From JAGXKT01 sp964531695 (GTDB lineage: Bacteria; Planctomycetota; Phycisphaerae; SM23-33): DNA of 64,000 bases. The notes below the pieces were generated by a model that worked only from the letters and a program-made list of their open reading frames with translations, had not been told where the DNA came from and ran no database searches. The first letter of the stretch is position 1, and the number at the start of each line of letters is the position of its first letter. Shown piece after piece: positions 17,006-26,588 of the stretch. The position numbers were made by a program, and so were the translations under genes. The stretch is from NCBI GenBank assembly GCA_964531695.1, contig CAZHEH010000002.1, positions 1 through 64,000 of the forward strand. Direction: 5' to 3'.

Positions 17006-18763
17006 CTATCGGCGCCGCGGCGCTTCGGGCTTGAGGCGGGCCGTTCCCTCGTGCGGCACGGGACGAGGCGCTGGGGCCTCTCCCTCGGGCGGAATCCGAT
17101 ATACGCGGAAGAACCGGCCCCAGGAGTCGTTGCGGACCTCCCACGGCTCGGCCTCGGGGGAGTGCAGTCGGGCGGGCAGCAAGACCAGCCACGGCACGTC
17201 CCGGGGGGCGTCCGACTCGCTCGCCAACGCCCGCCGGAACCGGTCCATCTCCTCGGGGCGGGGCGGCAGGGCAAGAATCGCCGTCTGCGCCGCCAGGCGA
17301 CGACGCCATTCGTCCAAGCGGGACGGCGCGAGGGCGTAGTAGTAGCCGACGTCCGACCGCTCGGCGACGAGGGAGCGCCGCGCGAGCAGGCGCATCTCGG
17401 CTTGATCGGTCACGAGGACCGCCCCGGTGGGCGCATGCATGCGGATATACCGTCCCGCGGCCGCCAGCTCCCGGCGTGCCTGCTTCCGCTCGTCCAGTTC
17501 TCTCACTCGGGCCGGACGGTCGGCGGGGCGCACGAAGGACGTGGCGGCGTCGTACGCCCAGTGCCGCGCGACCTGCAGGTTCTCCGACGGCGCCATCCAC
17601 GCCGCCAGCGCGGCCGCACAGACCCAACGCACGAGCCAGCGGTGCGTCCGAACGATCCGGAACAGGTTCGTCAGCGCCTGGGCCAACAGCACGTACAGCG
17701 GCAGCATCACCAATGCGGAGGATCGCGTGAACAGCAGTATGGGTGGCCGGTCCTGGGTCCAGGCGTAGAGCTGGCAGAGCCCGTGGACGCCGAGGGCAAG
17801 AGTCAGCCCGGCCGCGGTCATCGCCACCCAAACCGAAGCGTTCCGCAGCCGGAACCTCTCCGCTCGGATCAGCACCACGAGGGCGGGCACCAGCAGGGCG
17901 GCCGCGTAGATCAGCCAGTCCAGCAGTTGCTTGAGCAGTTCGGGGTAGAGAAGCTCCATGTCGGCGGCGGCCAGCGCCGAGCGGGCCTGCTCGTAGCCGG
18001 CGGCGCCGGCCTCGCCGGCCATTGAGCGGAGCGCCAGGAAGTAGCCCCAGTAGGGCAAGGATCCGACGACGGCGGCGAGGAGACACGCGGCCGCCGTGCT
18101 CCAGCTCTGCGGGCGGAGCCGTCGGCGAGCGAGGTGCGCCACCAGCAGGATGATCGTCAGGTTTATCGCCGTGGCCAGGTGCAGGTTGCCCAGCAGGCCG
18201 ATGCATCCGAAGACGATCACCAGCCGCCATTGCCGCTCCCGCCGGGCGGCGGGTTCGTCGCCGCCGAGGAAGCCCAGCACAACGAGGGGCGTGAAGCCGA
18301 CGCAGATGCCCGCGGGTGAGATCGAGGCGAGCGTGCCGACGCCCCAGAAGGCGTTGCCGAGCGTGTAGGTGACCGTCGTGCTCAGCACGGCCACGAAGGC
18401 CGAGACGGACCAACTCCGGCACTGACGCTGGACCAGGGCGTACATCGAGCAGAGGTACAGCAGGATCACGGCGCCGCCCAGCAGGCGGAACGGCAAGGAC
18501 ATATCCGCGTAGCCCGTCGGAACGAGGGCCAGCTCGAGCAGGGACTGGAACACCGGCGTGTGCAGCCGCCACAGGTGCTCGTGCCCGTAGACCGGGTCGT
18601 GAGGGAACAGGTCGCCCTGGTGCCGCTTGAGCGCGGCGCTGGCGATGTGGACCTGTTCCGGGCTCATGTCCGGGTCGTGCATGACCAGAACACCGCCGAA
18701 GGCGGCCACGGCCGCCAGGATCAGCAGGGCCAGTTCATGTCGGGGCCGCGGGGGTCTTCGCAT
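17006..18763 (-). CDS. Polytopic membrane protein, possibly GT-C glycosyltransferase-like
   Basis: The 585-residue protein has about ten hydrophobic segments, starting at residues 10-28 (LALLILAAVAAFGGVLV), followed by a soluble C-terminal region from about 420 with HAPTGAVLVTDQAEMR and YYYALAPSR. An early loop with HDPDMSPEQVHIAS and GHEHLWRLHTPVFQ has the acidic/His pattern seen in GT-C mannosyltransferase-like proteins, but no decisive motif is visible. It is the first gene of an operon with the cysteine micro-protein and xerD. It is divergent from tilS, with only 48 bp between the two starts. Confidence 0.6.
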   Translation of the reverse strand: MRRPPRPRHELALLILAAVAAFGGVLVMHDPDMSPEQVHIASAALKRHQGDLFPHDPVYGHEHLWRLHTPVFQSLLELALVPTGYADMSLPFRLLGGAVILLYLCSMYALVQRQCRSWSVSAFVAVLSTTVTYTLGNAFWGVGTLASISPAGICVGFTPLVVLGFLGGDEPAARRERQWRLVIVFGCIGLLGNLHLATAINLTIILLVAHLARRRLRPQSWSTAAACLLAAVVGSLPYWGYFLALRSMAGEAGAAGYEQARSALAAADMELLYPELLKQLLDWLIYAAALLVPALVVLIRAERFRLRNASVWVAMTAAGLTLALGVHGLCQLYAWTQDRPPILLFTRSSALVMLPLYVLLAQALTNLFRIVRTHRWLVRWVCAAALAAWMAPSENLQVARHWAYDAATSFVRPADRPARVRELDERKQARRELAAAGRYIRMHAPTGAVLVTDQAEMRLLARRSLVAERSDVGYYYALAPSRLDEWRRRLAAQTAILALPPRPEEMDRFRRALASESDAPRDVPWLVLLPARLHSPEAEPWEVRNDSWGRFFRVYRIPPEGEAPAPRPVPHEGTARLKPEAPRRR

Positions 18764-18811
18764 GCTTGCCGCCGTTTTGCCGCTGTGGCGAAGGTGATAC
18801 TATGTCCGCTC

Positions 18812-20272
18812 GTGGCCCAGGACAACCGACAAGGCGAGCGGCTGACCGATGTCGCACGGCGGCTGATTGACGCCCGAGGGCTTCTTCCGCCGGGCGCCCG
18901 CGTACTCGTGGGCGTCTCCGGCGGGGCGGACAGCGTGGCGCTGCTGTCCGTCCTGCGGGATCTGGCGGCCGAGCCGGGGCGGGGCTACCGGCTGACGGTC
19001 GGGCACCTGGACCACGCGCTGCGGGCCGATTCCGCGGACGACGCCGCCTTCGTGCGGGAGCTGGCCGAGAGCCGGGGGCTGCCGTCGGTCGTGGAGCGCG
19101 CGGACGTGGCCGTCCAGGCGGATCGGACCGGTCGCGGCACGGAGGATGCCGCCCGGATGGCGCGGTACGGCTTCCTGGCCGGAGCCGCCGAGAGGCACGG
19201 CTGCTCGCACGTTGCGGTGGGGCACCACGCGGACGACAACGTCGAGACGATTCTGTATCGCGTCTGCCGCGGGACGCACCTGCGCGGCCTGGCGGGCATT
19301 CCGGCCTCGCGGAAGCTCTCGGAGGGCGACGCGATCCTCGTCCGCCCGCTGCTGGAGGCCCGACGCGAGGAGATCGAGGCGTACTGCCGCCAACGCGGGC
19401 TTGCGTGGCGAACAGACCCGACGAACCGCCACACCGGCTACCGGCGGAACTTCATCCGGAACGAGCTGCTGCCGCTCCTCCGCGAGCGTCTGAACGCCCG
19501 TGTGGACGACGCACTGCTGCGGTTGGCTGCCGGTGCGGGCGAAGTCGAGCAATGGGCGGAGGCGGGCGCCGCGGCCGCGCTGGACCGGGCGGTCGAGTCG
19601 GCCGGGCCGAGTCGTGTCGTCCTGTGCCGGGACGGGCTGAGGCCCCTCTCGCCGGTCGTATTGCGATATGTCCTCCGCCTGGCGTCCGAGCGGGCGGGCG
19701 TGCCGCTGAGGATGCTGGGCGCTGCGCGGCTGGAGGAGATGGCGGAGGTCGTGGCCGACGACGGCCCGGCCGCGGCCGCAGTGCCCGGCGGCTTCGAGGC
19801 CCGGCGGGACGGTGAGCGTGTCGTGATCGCCCCGGCGTCCCGCCCGGCCGGCGTGGATGCCGGCCTCGCCGCAACGCCGCTGGCAACGCCGGGCGTGACT
19901 GTGTTGGGGGACGGACGCCGGCTCGAGTGCCGTGTCGAGCCGCTGGATCGGCGCGAGTTCGAGGCGTTTGCGCGCGCCCGTGCCACAGGCGAGCGCCCGG
20001 ACGCGGCATGGCTGGACGCCGACGCCCTCCGCGGCCGGCTCGTCGCACGCGGGCGCCGCGATGGGGACGCCTTCGTGCCGCTCGGCGCGCCGGGGCGTCA
20101 GACGGTCAGCGACTTCCTGACCAACGTCAAGGCGCCGGCCGACGAGCGCGAGCACATCGCATGCGTCTGCGACGACCTCGGCATCGTCTGGCTTGTGCCT
20201 TGGCGGATCGACGACCGCGTCAAGGTGACCGGCTTCACCCGGCGCGTGACGAAGCTACGACTTCTGTCGTAG
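18812..20272 (+). CDS. tilS: tRNA(Ile)-lysidine synthase TilS
   Basis: TilS converts C34 of tRNA-Ile(CAU) to lysidine with ATP, so that the tRNA reads AUA. The N-terminal PP-loop motif SGGADSVALL is near residue 40, followed by GHLDHALRADSADDAAFVRE and HHADDNVETILYRVCRG, both family signatures. The C-terminal TilS domain is recognisable at GRRDGDAFVPLGAPGRQTVSDFL. I chose GTG at 18812 (486 residues): the homologous region begins a few residues later, while the frame remains open far upstream inside the divergent membrane-protein gene. ATG at 18802 is out of frame. Confidence 0.93.
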   Translation: MAQDNRQGERLTDVARRLIDARGLLPPGARVLVGVSGGADSVALLSVLRDLAAEPGRGYRLTVGHLDHALRADSADDAAFVRELAESRGLPSVVERADVAVQADRTGRGTEDAARMARYGFLAGAAERHGCSHVAVGHHADDNVETILYRVCRGTHLRGLAGIPASRKLSEGDAILVRPLLEARREEIEAYCRQRGLAWRTDPTNRHTGYRRNFIRNELLPLLRERLNARVDDALLRLAAGAGEVEQWAEAGAAAALDRAVESAGPSRVVLCRDGLRPLSPVVLRYVLRLASERAGVPLRMLGAARLEEMAEVVADDGPAAAAVPGGFEARRDGERVVIAPASRPAGVDAGLAATPLATPGVTVLGDGRRLECRVEPLDRREFEAFARARATGERPDAAWLDADALRGRLVARGRRDGDAFVPLGAPGRQTVSDFLTNVKAPADEREHIACVCDDLGIVWLVPWRIDDRVKVTGFTRRVTKLRLLS

Positions 20273-20543
20273 ATCGGAACAGAGGCCGTGTACATTCTCC
20301 GTCCCCATGAGCCGGGGGCCGGGCCGACGCCGCACCCGGCGGCGGGCAAGCTGCCGGATGCCCTTGCCGTAGCCACCGATGGAGCGCCAAGTATGGCGGC
20401 CCCGGCATCCTCGGTGTCTTGTGGCGGGCGACCTTTCCTCTCGGGCCGATGATGTTCGCGGCCCTGCGGCCGGTGCCGGAAATCAGGGCATTTCGTCGGG
20501 AAAAGACCGGTAGACCATTGCGGCCGGGCGGCAGGGGGGTAAG

Positions 20544-22256
20544 GTGTTCGCGCGCCGGTACGCGCCGGTGCGGAGCTCGGTTGTGCTAGGCAAGCGCAAA
20601 TCCTACGACGAACTGCCCGCTCTCAGCGTGCGGCGGGGAGAGCTGCGCGTCTCGCTCCGCCGCGTGATCGTGGCCTGGCTGTTCTGCGTCCTGTTCGTCG
20701 TCTTCTGCCGGCAGGCCAGCCACGTCGTGGTGTACTTCAACATGGTCGGTTTCACCGACTTCCACTTCGGCGTCTTCGGCGCGCTGGCGTTCGTGCCGCG
20801 GATCTTCCAGTTCGTCGCCACCGTGCTCATCGAGCGGACCGGGCTGCGCAAATACCTCTTCATCCATGCCCTGACGGTCTCCCGCTTGTCCTGGCTGGCG
20901 ATTGCTGCCGTGCCGCTGATCCTGCCGCTGCCCAGCGCCGCGGCCGTGGCGGCCGTGCTGGTGTTGTGGGGCATCTCGCAGACATTCCAGGCGCTGGGGG
21001 AGCCGGCATGGATGACATGGATGGGGGACCTGATCCCTCGTCGCGTCCGCGGCCGGTTTCTGGGGCATCGCCGGCGGCTGGGTATCTTCGTGCAGTTGCT
21101 GGCGTTCGCCGGGGCGGGGCTGTTGGTCGACGCGGTGACGGTGCTCACCCGCCCGGAGACGGCCGCGGGGCAACCCACGATGCTGTGGATCATCACGGCG
21201 CTGCTGGCGGTCGGCGCGCTGTCGGGCACGGCGGACATTCTCCTGTTCCGGCGAATCCGCGAGATCCGCCGGCCGAAGGGCGAGCAATACGAGGCCCCGG
21301 TCTTGGACATCCGGCTCGGCCCGCGCGGTCGGGGACTGCTCGCGACCCTGCGGCACGGTTTCGGCTGGCTTCGCGCGGCGGGCGACGAGCTGCTGGTGAC
21401 GCCCCTGCGCGACCGGGCGTTCCGCGGATTCACGCTGTATGGCGTGTTCGGCATGGCGATCCACATGTCCGTGGGCGTGTTCTTCATGCGGAACGCGCTG
21501 GAGAACCTGGGCTACAGCAAGTTCGGGGCGAACGTGCTGTTCATCGGCGTCGGTGGGCTGATGGGCGTGTTCTCCTCCCGCCTGTGGGGCCGCGCCATCG
21601 ATCGCTGGGGCAACCGGCAGGTACTGATGCTCGGCAGTGCGGGCACGATGTGCTCCGCCTTGCCGTGGTTCTTCGTGACGAAGGACACGCCGGCACCGGC
21701 GTTTCTTGTGGACGGGCTCAACGGGCTCGCGGCCGGGATCGGCGGCTGGTTCGGCCATTCGGACTGGATCTGGATCACGCCGGATGTGCCCCTTGGGGCC
21801 TATCTCGGGGGGACGGTTTCGTGTTGTATCGGCGGGGTCTGCTGGGCGGGCGTGCACCTGGCGCGCGAGGGTGTGACCATGGGCTTTGCCGACGGCGCCG
21901 GACGCAGCAAGTACGTCGCGGCCATGTCCGTAATGTTCGGCATTGGCGGAACGCTGGGCGGTCTGCTCGGTGGGGGACTCGCCTCGTTGCTTGCGGGGCA
22001 CAGCATCTCGGTCGGGCCGTTCTTCTGGCGGAACTGGCACGCGGTGTTCCTGTTTTCCATTCTCGCCCGCGCCACGGGTGTGGCGATCCTCTCCCGCATG
22101 CCGGACCCGGGCGGGCGGTCTTTCCAGGACATGACACGCGGAATGCGAGATCAGATCCGCCGGTCCGTCGCCAACGGGCTGTACTACCCGCGGCGGGTGT
22201 TCTCCTGGTGGCCGCGCACCCGTGCACGAGGGAAGGACGAGAGGCGGGACCGGTAG
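20544..22256 (+). CDS. Major facilitator superfamily transporter
   Basis: The 570-residue membrane protein begins with a soluble N-terminus of about 40 residues and then has around twelve hydrophobic segments (for example AWLFCVLFVVFCRQASH and MAIHMSVGVFFMRNALENLG). A loop with WMGDLIPRRVRGRFLGHRRR after the fourth segment fits the MFS loop pattern (D-x-x-P-x-R-x-R-G-x-x-x-G). The substrate is unknown. The start is GTG at 20544 behind a run of G residues. The 271 bp upstream hold no recognised gene. No partner genes suggest its cargo. Confidence 0.8.
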   Translation: MFARRYAPVRSSVVLGKRKSYDELPALSVRRGELRVSLRRVIVAWLFCVLFVVFCRQASHVVVYFNMVGFTDFHFGVFGALAFVPRIFQFVATVLIERTGLRKYLFIHALTVSRLSWLAIAAVPLILPLPSAAAVAAVLVLWGISQTFQALGEPAWMTWMGDLIPRRVRGRFLGHRRRLGIFVQLLAFAGAGLLVDAVTVLTRPETAAGQPTMLWIITALLAVGALSGTADILLFRRIREIRRPKGEQYEAPVLDIRLGPRGRGLLATLRHGFGWLRAAGDELLVTPLRDRAFRGFTLYGVFGMAIHMSVGVFFMRNALENLGYSKFGANVLFIGVGGLMGVFSSRLWGRAIDRWGNRQVLMLGSAGTMCSALPWFFVTKDTPAPAFLVDGLNGLAAGIGGWFGHSDWIWITPDVPLGAYLGGTVSCCIGGVCWAGVHLAREGVTMGFADGAGRSKYVAAMSVMFGIGGTLGGLLGGGLASLLAGHSISVGPFFWRNWHAVFLFSILARATGVAILSRMPDPGGRSFQDMTRGMRDQIRRSVANGLYYPRRVFSWWPRTRARGKDERRDR

Positions 22257-22308
22257 CCCGGACTGAAAGTGGGGGACGCCGAGCGCCTCAGCGAGTAGAA
22301 TCGCCGGC

Positions 22309-22902
22309 ATGTCGCACGAGATCGAGGCCAAGTTCCCCGTGGGCGACTTCGAGCCCCTGCGCCGCGTCCTCCGGCGCGAGGGCGCCGAGTACCTCGCCAC
22401 AGTGCTCCAGACGGACACCTACTACGACACGTCCGCCGGCATGCTTCGCGGGCGCGACTGCGGGCTGCGGATTCGCGAGACCCGCTGCCTCCGACGTGGC
22501 GAGCGGCCCGTGGACGCCCGCCCGCTGCTGACGGCCAAGGGGCCGGTGAAGGGCGCCGAGCGAGGCGCCGCGACCAACGCCAAGGTCCGCCGCGAGGTCC
22601 AGACGCACTTGGACAATCCGGACGCGGTCCGCGAGTTGTTCGAAGCCATGGGCCTGTCGCCGACGCTCACCGTGCAGAAGCGGCGGGCGAGCTACCGCCT
22701 GGATTCGTGCCTGATCGAGCTGGACGAACTGCCGGTGATCGGGCGGCACGTCGAGGTCGAGGCCCCCAGCGAGAAGGCCCTGGACGCGATGCGCCGCCGG
22801 TTGGAGCTGCCCGGCGAGCCCGTCACCGACCACTACCTGGACCTGCTGACCCGCGCGGCCGGGGCCCGCGGCGGGCAACGCCGCTTCGACCTGACGGGGT
22901 AG
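22309..22902 (+). CDS. cyaB: CYTH-domain protein (CyaB/thiamine-triphosphatase-like)
   Basis: The 197-residue protein begins with the CYTH signature EIEAKF (ExExK) at residues 4-9. It contains TDTYYDTSAGMLRGRDCGLRIRE and a late VEVEAPSEKALDAM and HYLDLL. CYTH enzymes form a tunnel that binds triphosphate and two metal ions. Members include class IV adenylate cyclases, triphosphatases and thiamine triphosphatases, and the reaction cannot be told from sequence alone. It is cytoplasmic and stands alone between the MFS gene and the metal ATPase promoter. Confidence 0.85.
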   Translation: MSHEIEAKFPVGDFEPLRRVLRREGAEYLATVLQTDTYYDTSAGMLRGRDCGLRIRETRCLRRGERPVDARPLLTAKGPVKGAERGAATNAKVRREVQTHLDNPDAVRELFEAMGLSPTLTVQKRRASYRLDSCLIELDELPVIGRHVEVEAPSEKALDAMRRRLELPGEPVTDHYLDLLTRAAGARGGQRRFDLTG

Positions 22903-22917
22903 CCGTCGGACGATGTC

Positions 22918-22946
22918 TTGCATCTCGCCGTTGCCAAACCTATAAA
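22918..22946 (+). promoter_or_regulatory. Strong sigma-70-like promoter of the metal ATPase gene
   Basis: TTGCAT (22918-22923) and TATAAA (22941-22946) have an ideal 17-bp spacer. Transcription would begin near 22953, about 95 nt before the ATPase start codon. Confidence 0.65.
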
Positions 22947-23007
22947 AATCCGCCTTCCGACAGAACCGGCCCCTCGGGGTCGGCGTAGAAGCACCCGACA
23001 GGCCTGT

Positions 23008-23027
23008 CCGGTCGCGATCGCGGCCGG
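23008..23027. promoter_or_regulatory. Near-perfect palindrome in the leader of the metal ATPase gene
   Basis: CCGGTCGCGATCGCGGCCGG is a 20-bp inverted repeat with one mismatched pair and a perfect CGCGATCGCG core. It lies downstream of the promoter and 20 bp before the ATPase ATG. It could be a repressor site or an RNA hairpin covering the ribosome site. Confidence 0.4.
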
Positions 23028-23047
23028 TATGCATCTCGGAGTAGCAG

Positions 23048-25030
23048 ATGGCTCATGACATTCTGAAGGACTCGGTGGAGAAGCAGACCGGCCGGGCCAG
23101 CGTGTACATCGTCGGAATCCTCTTCGGCGGCGTGTTGGTAGTGGCGTCGTATCTCGCGCGGTACTGGCTCTTTCGCGATGAGACCATCTACTCTCAGGGG
23201 CACGGCTACAACTTCTACAGCGACGCCCTGGCGCTGGTCGGCGCGATCCTGCTGGCCTCGCCCATTGTCCTGCACGCTGCACAGGGCCTCGCCAAGGGCC
23301 ACATGCACATGGACGAGCTGGTCGCCCTGGCGGTGATCGCGGCGATCGCGGCGATGGACTACCGCACGGCCGGCGTGGTGGGGTTCTTCCTTCTGCTGGC
23401 GAACCTCATCGAGCGGAGAACGGCCCTCGGGGCGCGGGCCAGCATCGAGTCCCTCCTGCGCCTGGCCCCCAAGAAGGCCCACCGCCTGCGAGACGAGGGC
23501 GGCGAGGAGCGGGTCGACCCCCGGGAGCTGCGATCGGGAGATGTTGTGCGCGTCCGGCCGGGCGACAACGTGCCGGCCGACGGCCAGATCGTTTCGGGAC
23601 AGACCACGATCAACCAGGCGAACGTCACCGGCGAGTCGCTGCCGGTGGACAAGGTCGCCGGCGATGAGGTCTTCGCCGGCACGAGCAACGTTTCCGGCAG
23701 TATCGACGTCCGCGTCACTCGGGCGGGTGAGGACACGACCCTCGGCAAGGTCCGCAAGCTGATCCTGGAGGCCGAGGGCACGCGGATCCCCATCATGCGG
23801 CTGATCGACCGCTACGCCGCCTACTACACGCCCGCGATTCTGATGATCGCCGGCGTCGTGCTGTTCCTGACCCGCGACATGGACCGCACCGTGACGATGC
23901 TCGTGGTCGCCTGTCCGTGCGCCCTGATCCTCGCGGTTCCGACGGCAATGGTAGCGGCGCTGTCCTGCGCGGCCCGCCTGGGCATTCTCGTCAAGGATGT
24001 TTCCAACCTGGAGCAGGCCCGTAACCTGACGGCCGTGGTCTTTGACAAGACTGGAACCCTGACCACCGGAGAGCTGTCGGTCACGCGGATGATGCCCGCG
24101 CCGGAAGTGGACGGCGTGGAGTTGCTCTCCGTGGCTGCGGCGGCCGAGCACCGCTCCAAGCATCCCGTGGCCGTGGCCGTGACTCAGGTGGCCGAGCGGG
24201 CCAAGGTGACTCTCGAGGAGCCGCAGGAATTCGAGGAGGTTTCCGGCCGCGGCGTGCGGGCGGCCCTGGACGGGCAGCGGATCCTGGTCGGGCGAAAGGC
24301 CTGGCTGCGGGAGCAGGGCGTGGACTTCGCCCCGATGACGGACGAGAAATACGCCGATCCGGAAGGGCTCAGCACGCTCTACGTGGCGCGGGGCGACCGT
24401 CTGCTGGGGTGGATCGGCCTGGAGGACCGCACGCGCGACGAGGCCCGGCAGGCGATGGACGAGTTGCAGGAGCTGGGCATCCGGGAGCGCGTGATGGTCA
24501 CGGGCGACCGGTGGTCCGTGGCGCGCCGCGTGGCCCGCGACATGGGCTGCACCGAGGTGCAGGCCGAGGTCCTGCCGGCCGACAAGCTGGAGCTGGTCGG
24601 CTCGCTTCGGGAGCAGGGGCACAACGTGGCGGTCGTCGGGGACGGCGTGAATGACGCGCCCGCCCTGGCGGCGGGCGACCTGTCGATCGCGATGGGTGCG
24701 GCCGGCAGCGACGTGGCCATCAACTCCGCGACCATCGCCCTGCTGAACAACGACCTCCGCCGGCTGCCGTTCCTGCTCCGGCTCAGTCGCAAGACCGTCC
24801 AGGTGATCCACCAGAACTTGCTGTTGGGCATCACGTTCATCGTCGCATTCGAGATTCTGGCGGCCCTGGGCTGGCTGCCGGCGATTCTCGGGGCGATTCT
24901 GCATCTGCTGGCGGCAATCATCGTGATCTTCAACAGCGCCCGGCTCGTGCGGTTCGGGGAAGACCTGCACCGCGAGCCCGAGATAGAGCCGCAGTTCCGT
25001 CCGCGGGTGGAGCCCGTTCCCGCGGCATGA
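23048..25030 (+). CDS. P1B-type heavy-metal transporting ATPase
   Basis: The 660-residue pump has the full P-type core: TGES at 194-197, CPC at 289-291 in the sixth membrane helix, DKTGTLT with phosphorylated Asp333, SKHPVA, and GDGVNDAPAL. It lacks an N-terminal heavy-metal (HMA) domain. CPC places it with Cu or Zn/Cd/Pb exporters, but the last helix reads AILHLLAAIIVIFNSARL. The usual Zn/Cd signature there has Asp-x-Gly (DxGAxLLV), so the metal is uncertain. GGAG lies upstream of the ATG, with a good promoter and a palindrome before it. It is convergent with the ABC permease gene. Confidence 0.93.
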   Translation: MAHDILKDSVEKQTGRASVYIVGILFGGVLVVASYLARYWLFRDETIYSQGHGYNFYSDALALVGAILLASPIVLHAAQGLAKGHMHMDELVALAVIAAIAAMDYRTAGVVGFFLLLANLIERRTALGARASIESLLRLAPKKAHRLRDEGGEERVDPRELRSGDVVRVRPGDNVPADGQIVSGQTTINQANVTGESLPVDKVAGDEVFAGTSNVSGSIDVRVTRAGEDTTLGKVRKLILEAEGTRIPIMRLIDRYAAYYTPAILMIAGVVLFLTRDMDRTVTMLVVACPCALILAVPTAMVAALSCAARLGILVKDVSNLEQARNLTAVVFDKTGTLTTGELSVTRMMPAPEVDGVELLSVAAAAEHRSKHPVAVAVTQVAERAKVTLEEPQEFEEVSGRGVRAALDGQRILVGRKAWLREQGVDFAPMTDEKYADPEGLSTLYVARGDRLLGWIGLEDRTRDEARQAMDELQELGIRERVMVTGDRWSVARRVARDMGCTEVQAEVLPADKLELVGSLREQGHNVAVVGDGVNDAPALAAGDLSIAMGAAGSDVAINSATIALLNNDLRRLPFLLRLSRKTVQVIHQNLLLGITFIVAFEILAALGWLPAILGAILHLLAAIIVIFNSARLVRFGEDLHREPEIEPQFRPRVEPVPAA

Positions 25031-25044
25031 CCCCCGCTGCCCGC

Positions 25045-26466
25045 TCACGCAGTGGCGAAGAAATGACGCCGAGTCTTCGGAAGAGCCAACACGATCAGCG
25101 CCCCCGCCGACACGAGGGCCGCGAACAGCGCCTGAACCGTCGCCTGCCCGACGCGCGCCGCCTCCGAGGCGGGATCGGCCAGGAGCATGCCGGCCACGGC
25201 GCCGACCAGGGCCGCGCCCAGCAGCCCCAGCACGGCCCAGTATGCCCACCGCGCGCCGCGCGAGAAGTGCCCCCACAGCAGCCACAGCAGGGCGCCCGCG
25301 ATCAGCAGAACCGCCAGATACGGGTGGACCAACGGGTCGAACCCGCCATCCAGCAGTCCCCAGACGGCCCCGAGCAGGGCCTCCAGGCCGACCAGGGCGA
25401 GGACCGCCGCCGCGAGCCGACCGACGCCGCCCAGCAGCCCGACGGCGCCCGGCAACGTGCCCGACGTGCCTTGGGCCTCCATCGGGCGGCACTGAAACGC
25501 CGCGATCCCCAGGCACAGCACGCCGGCGATGTACACCGCCGCGTAGACGGCGGCCCGGCCGACGTAGCCGAGCGGGATCGTCATGTCCAAGCTCAGGGCG
25601 TCGAGCGGGTAGAAGTACGTGAGATTCGCCAGGAACTCCCCGGCCAGCAGGTAGGGCAGCACGAGCCGCCCGCTCCAGCGCTGCATCAGGAACGGGTACA
25701 TCGAGCCGATCATCAGCACGCCGAGGCACACCAGCAGCGTCGTGAGTTGCCCCAGCCGCGTGCTGGCCGCCACCGCCACGGCCACGAGAACCGCGACCGC
25801 CAGCCAGATCAGAAGCATCCCCAGCAGGATCTGCGGGTCGATGCCCTCGCCGAACGGCACGACGACCCATTCCCACGTGTCCTCGTGGCCGATGAAGGCG
25901 ATCAGCCCCATGGCGATCGACAGCAGCACGAACAGTGCGGACACGGCCGCCGAGGTGAAGGTCCAGTTGAACATGAGGTTGCCCGCCCCGGCCGCGAGGA
26001 TCGCCAGGACCAGCGCGGACGTGCCCATGATGATGACGGGCGTGTCGTACGGGTCGCTGGCGGCGGGCATGACGCGGTGGCGCACGGTCATCAGGAAGGC
26101 CAGCGAGCAGAGGTAATACGCGACGGCGACGGCGGCGCCGACGCCCACGAACTTCCCCAGCACGAACAGACCGCGCGGTACGGGCTTGGACACGACGGTC
26201 AGCGCCGTGCGGTCCTCGATCTCGCGCGCCAGCACGCCGGAGGCGCTGAACGCCGCAATCAGCAGGCCCGACAGAAGCAGCACGCTCAGGCCGACGTTGA
26301 CGAGCATCTTCTGGTCGCTGTCGTGGTAGGAGCGGCCCATCGTCCAGCCGGTCAGCGGCAGGTTGAGCACAAGCAGGCCGAAGGTCAGCAGGATCAGGAC
26401 GAGGTAGATCGGCTGTCGAACCGTCTGAACGAACGTGTTGCGGCTGATGGCCCAGAGCTTGGTCAT
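25045..26466 (-). CDS. ABC-2 type transporter permease
   Basis: The ATG at 26466 (AGGAGA upstream) gives 473 residues; an in-frame ATG further up adds a low-complexity tail. The N-terminus MTKLWAISRNTFVQTVRQPI is typical of ABC-2 permeases, which begin with a coupling helix before the first membrane segment. The signature SGVLAREIEDRTALTVVSKP resembles the conserved element after the second segment. About ten hydrophobic stretches follow. It has no ATPase of its own and is divergent from the SPFH operon, which encodes an ATPase and another permease, so the two permeases may share that ATPase. Confidence 0.85.
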   Translation of the reverse strand: MTKLWAISRNTFVQTVRQPIYLVLILLTFGLLVLNLPLTGWTMGRSYHDSDQKMLVNVGLSVLLLSGLLIAAFSASGVLAREIEDRTALTVVSKPVPRGLFVLGKFVGVGAAVAVAYYLCSLAFLMTVRHRVMPAASDPYDTPVIIMGTSALVLAILAAGAGNLMFNWTFTSAAVSALFVLLSIAMGLIAFIGHEDTWEWVVVPFGEGIDPQILLGMLLIWLAVAVLVAVAVAASTRLGQLTTLLVCLGVLMIGSMYPFLMQRWSGRLVLPYLLAGEFLANLTYFYPLDALSLDMTIPLGYVGRAAVYAAVYIAGVLCLGIAAFQCRPMEAQGTSGTLPGAVGLLGGVGRLAAAVLALVGLEALLGAVWGLLDGGFDPLVHPYLAVLLIAGALLWLLWGHFSRGARWAYWAVLGLLGAALVGAVAGMLLADPASEAARVGQATVQALFAALVSAGALIVLALPKTRRHFFATA

Positions 26467-26588
26467 GGTTCTCCTGCAGCGGGGCGCGGGTCGGCCCGGA
26501 CTGCCCGGCCGCCCGTCGCGCGTTCGCATCATACATGGCTACGACGGACGGACGGAAGAGGTTCCCTCGCGGGACCGAGGCATAGCGT

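Noticed and set aside
18560..18811. Upstream extension of tilS from an in-frame ATG
   Set aside because: The extension lies inside the divergent membrane-protein gene and has no homology to TilS, whose conserved region begins just after GTG 18812.
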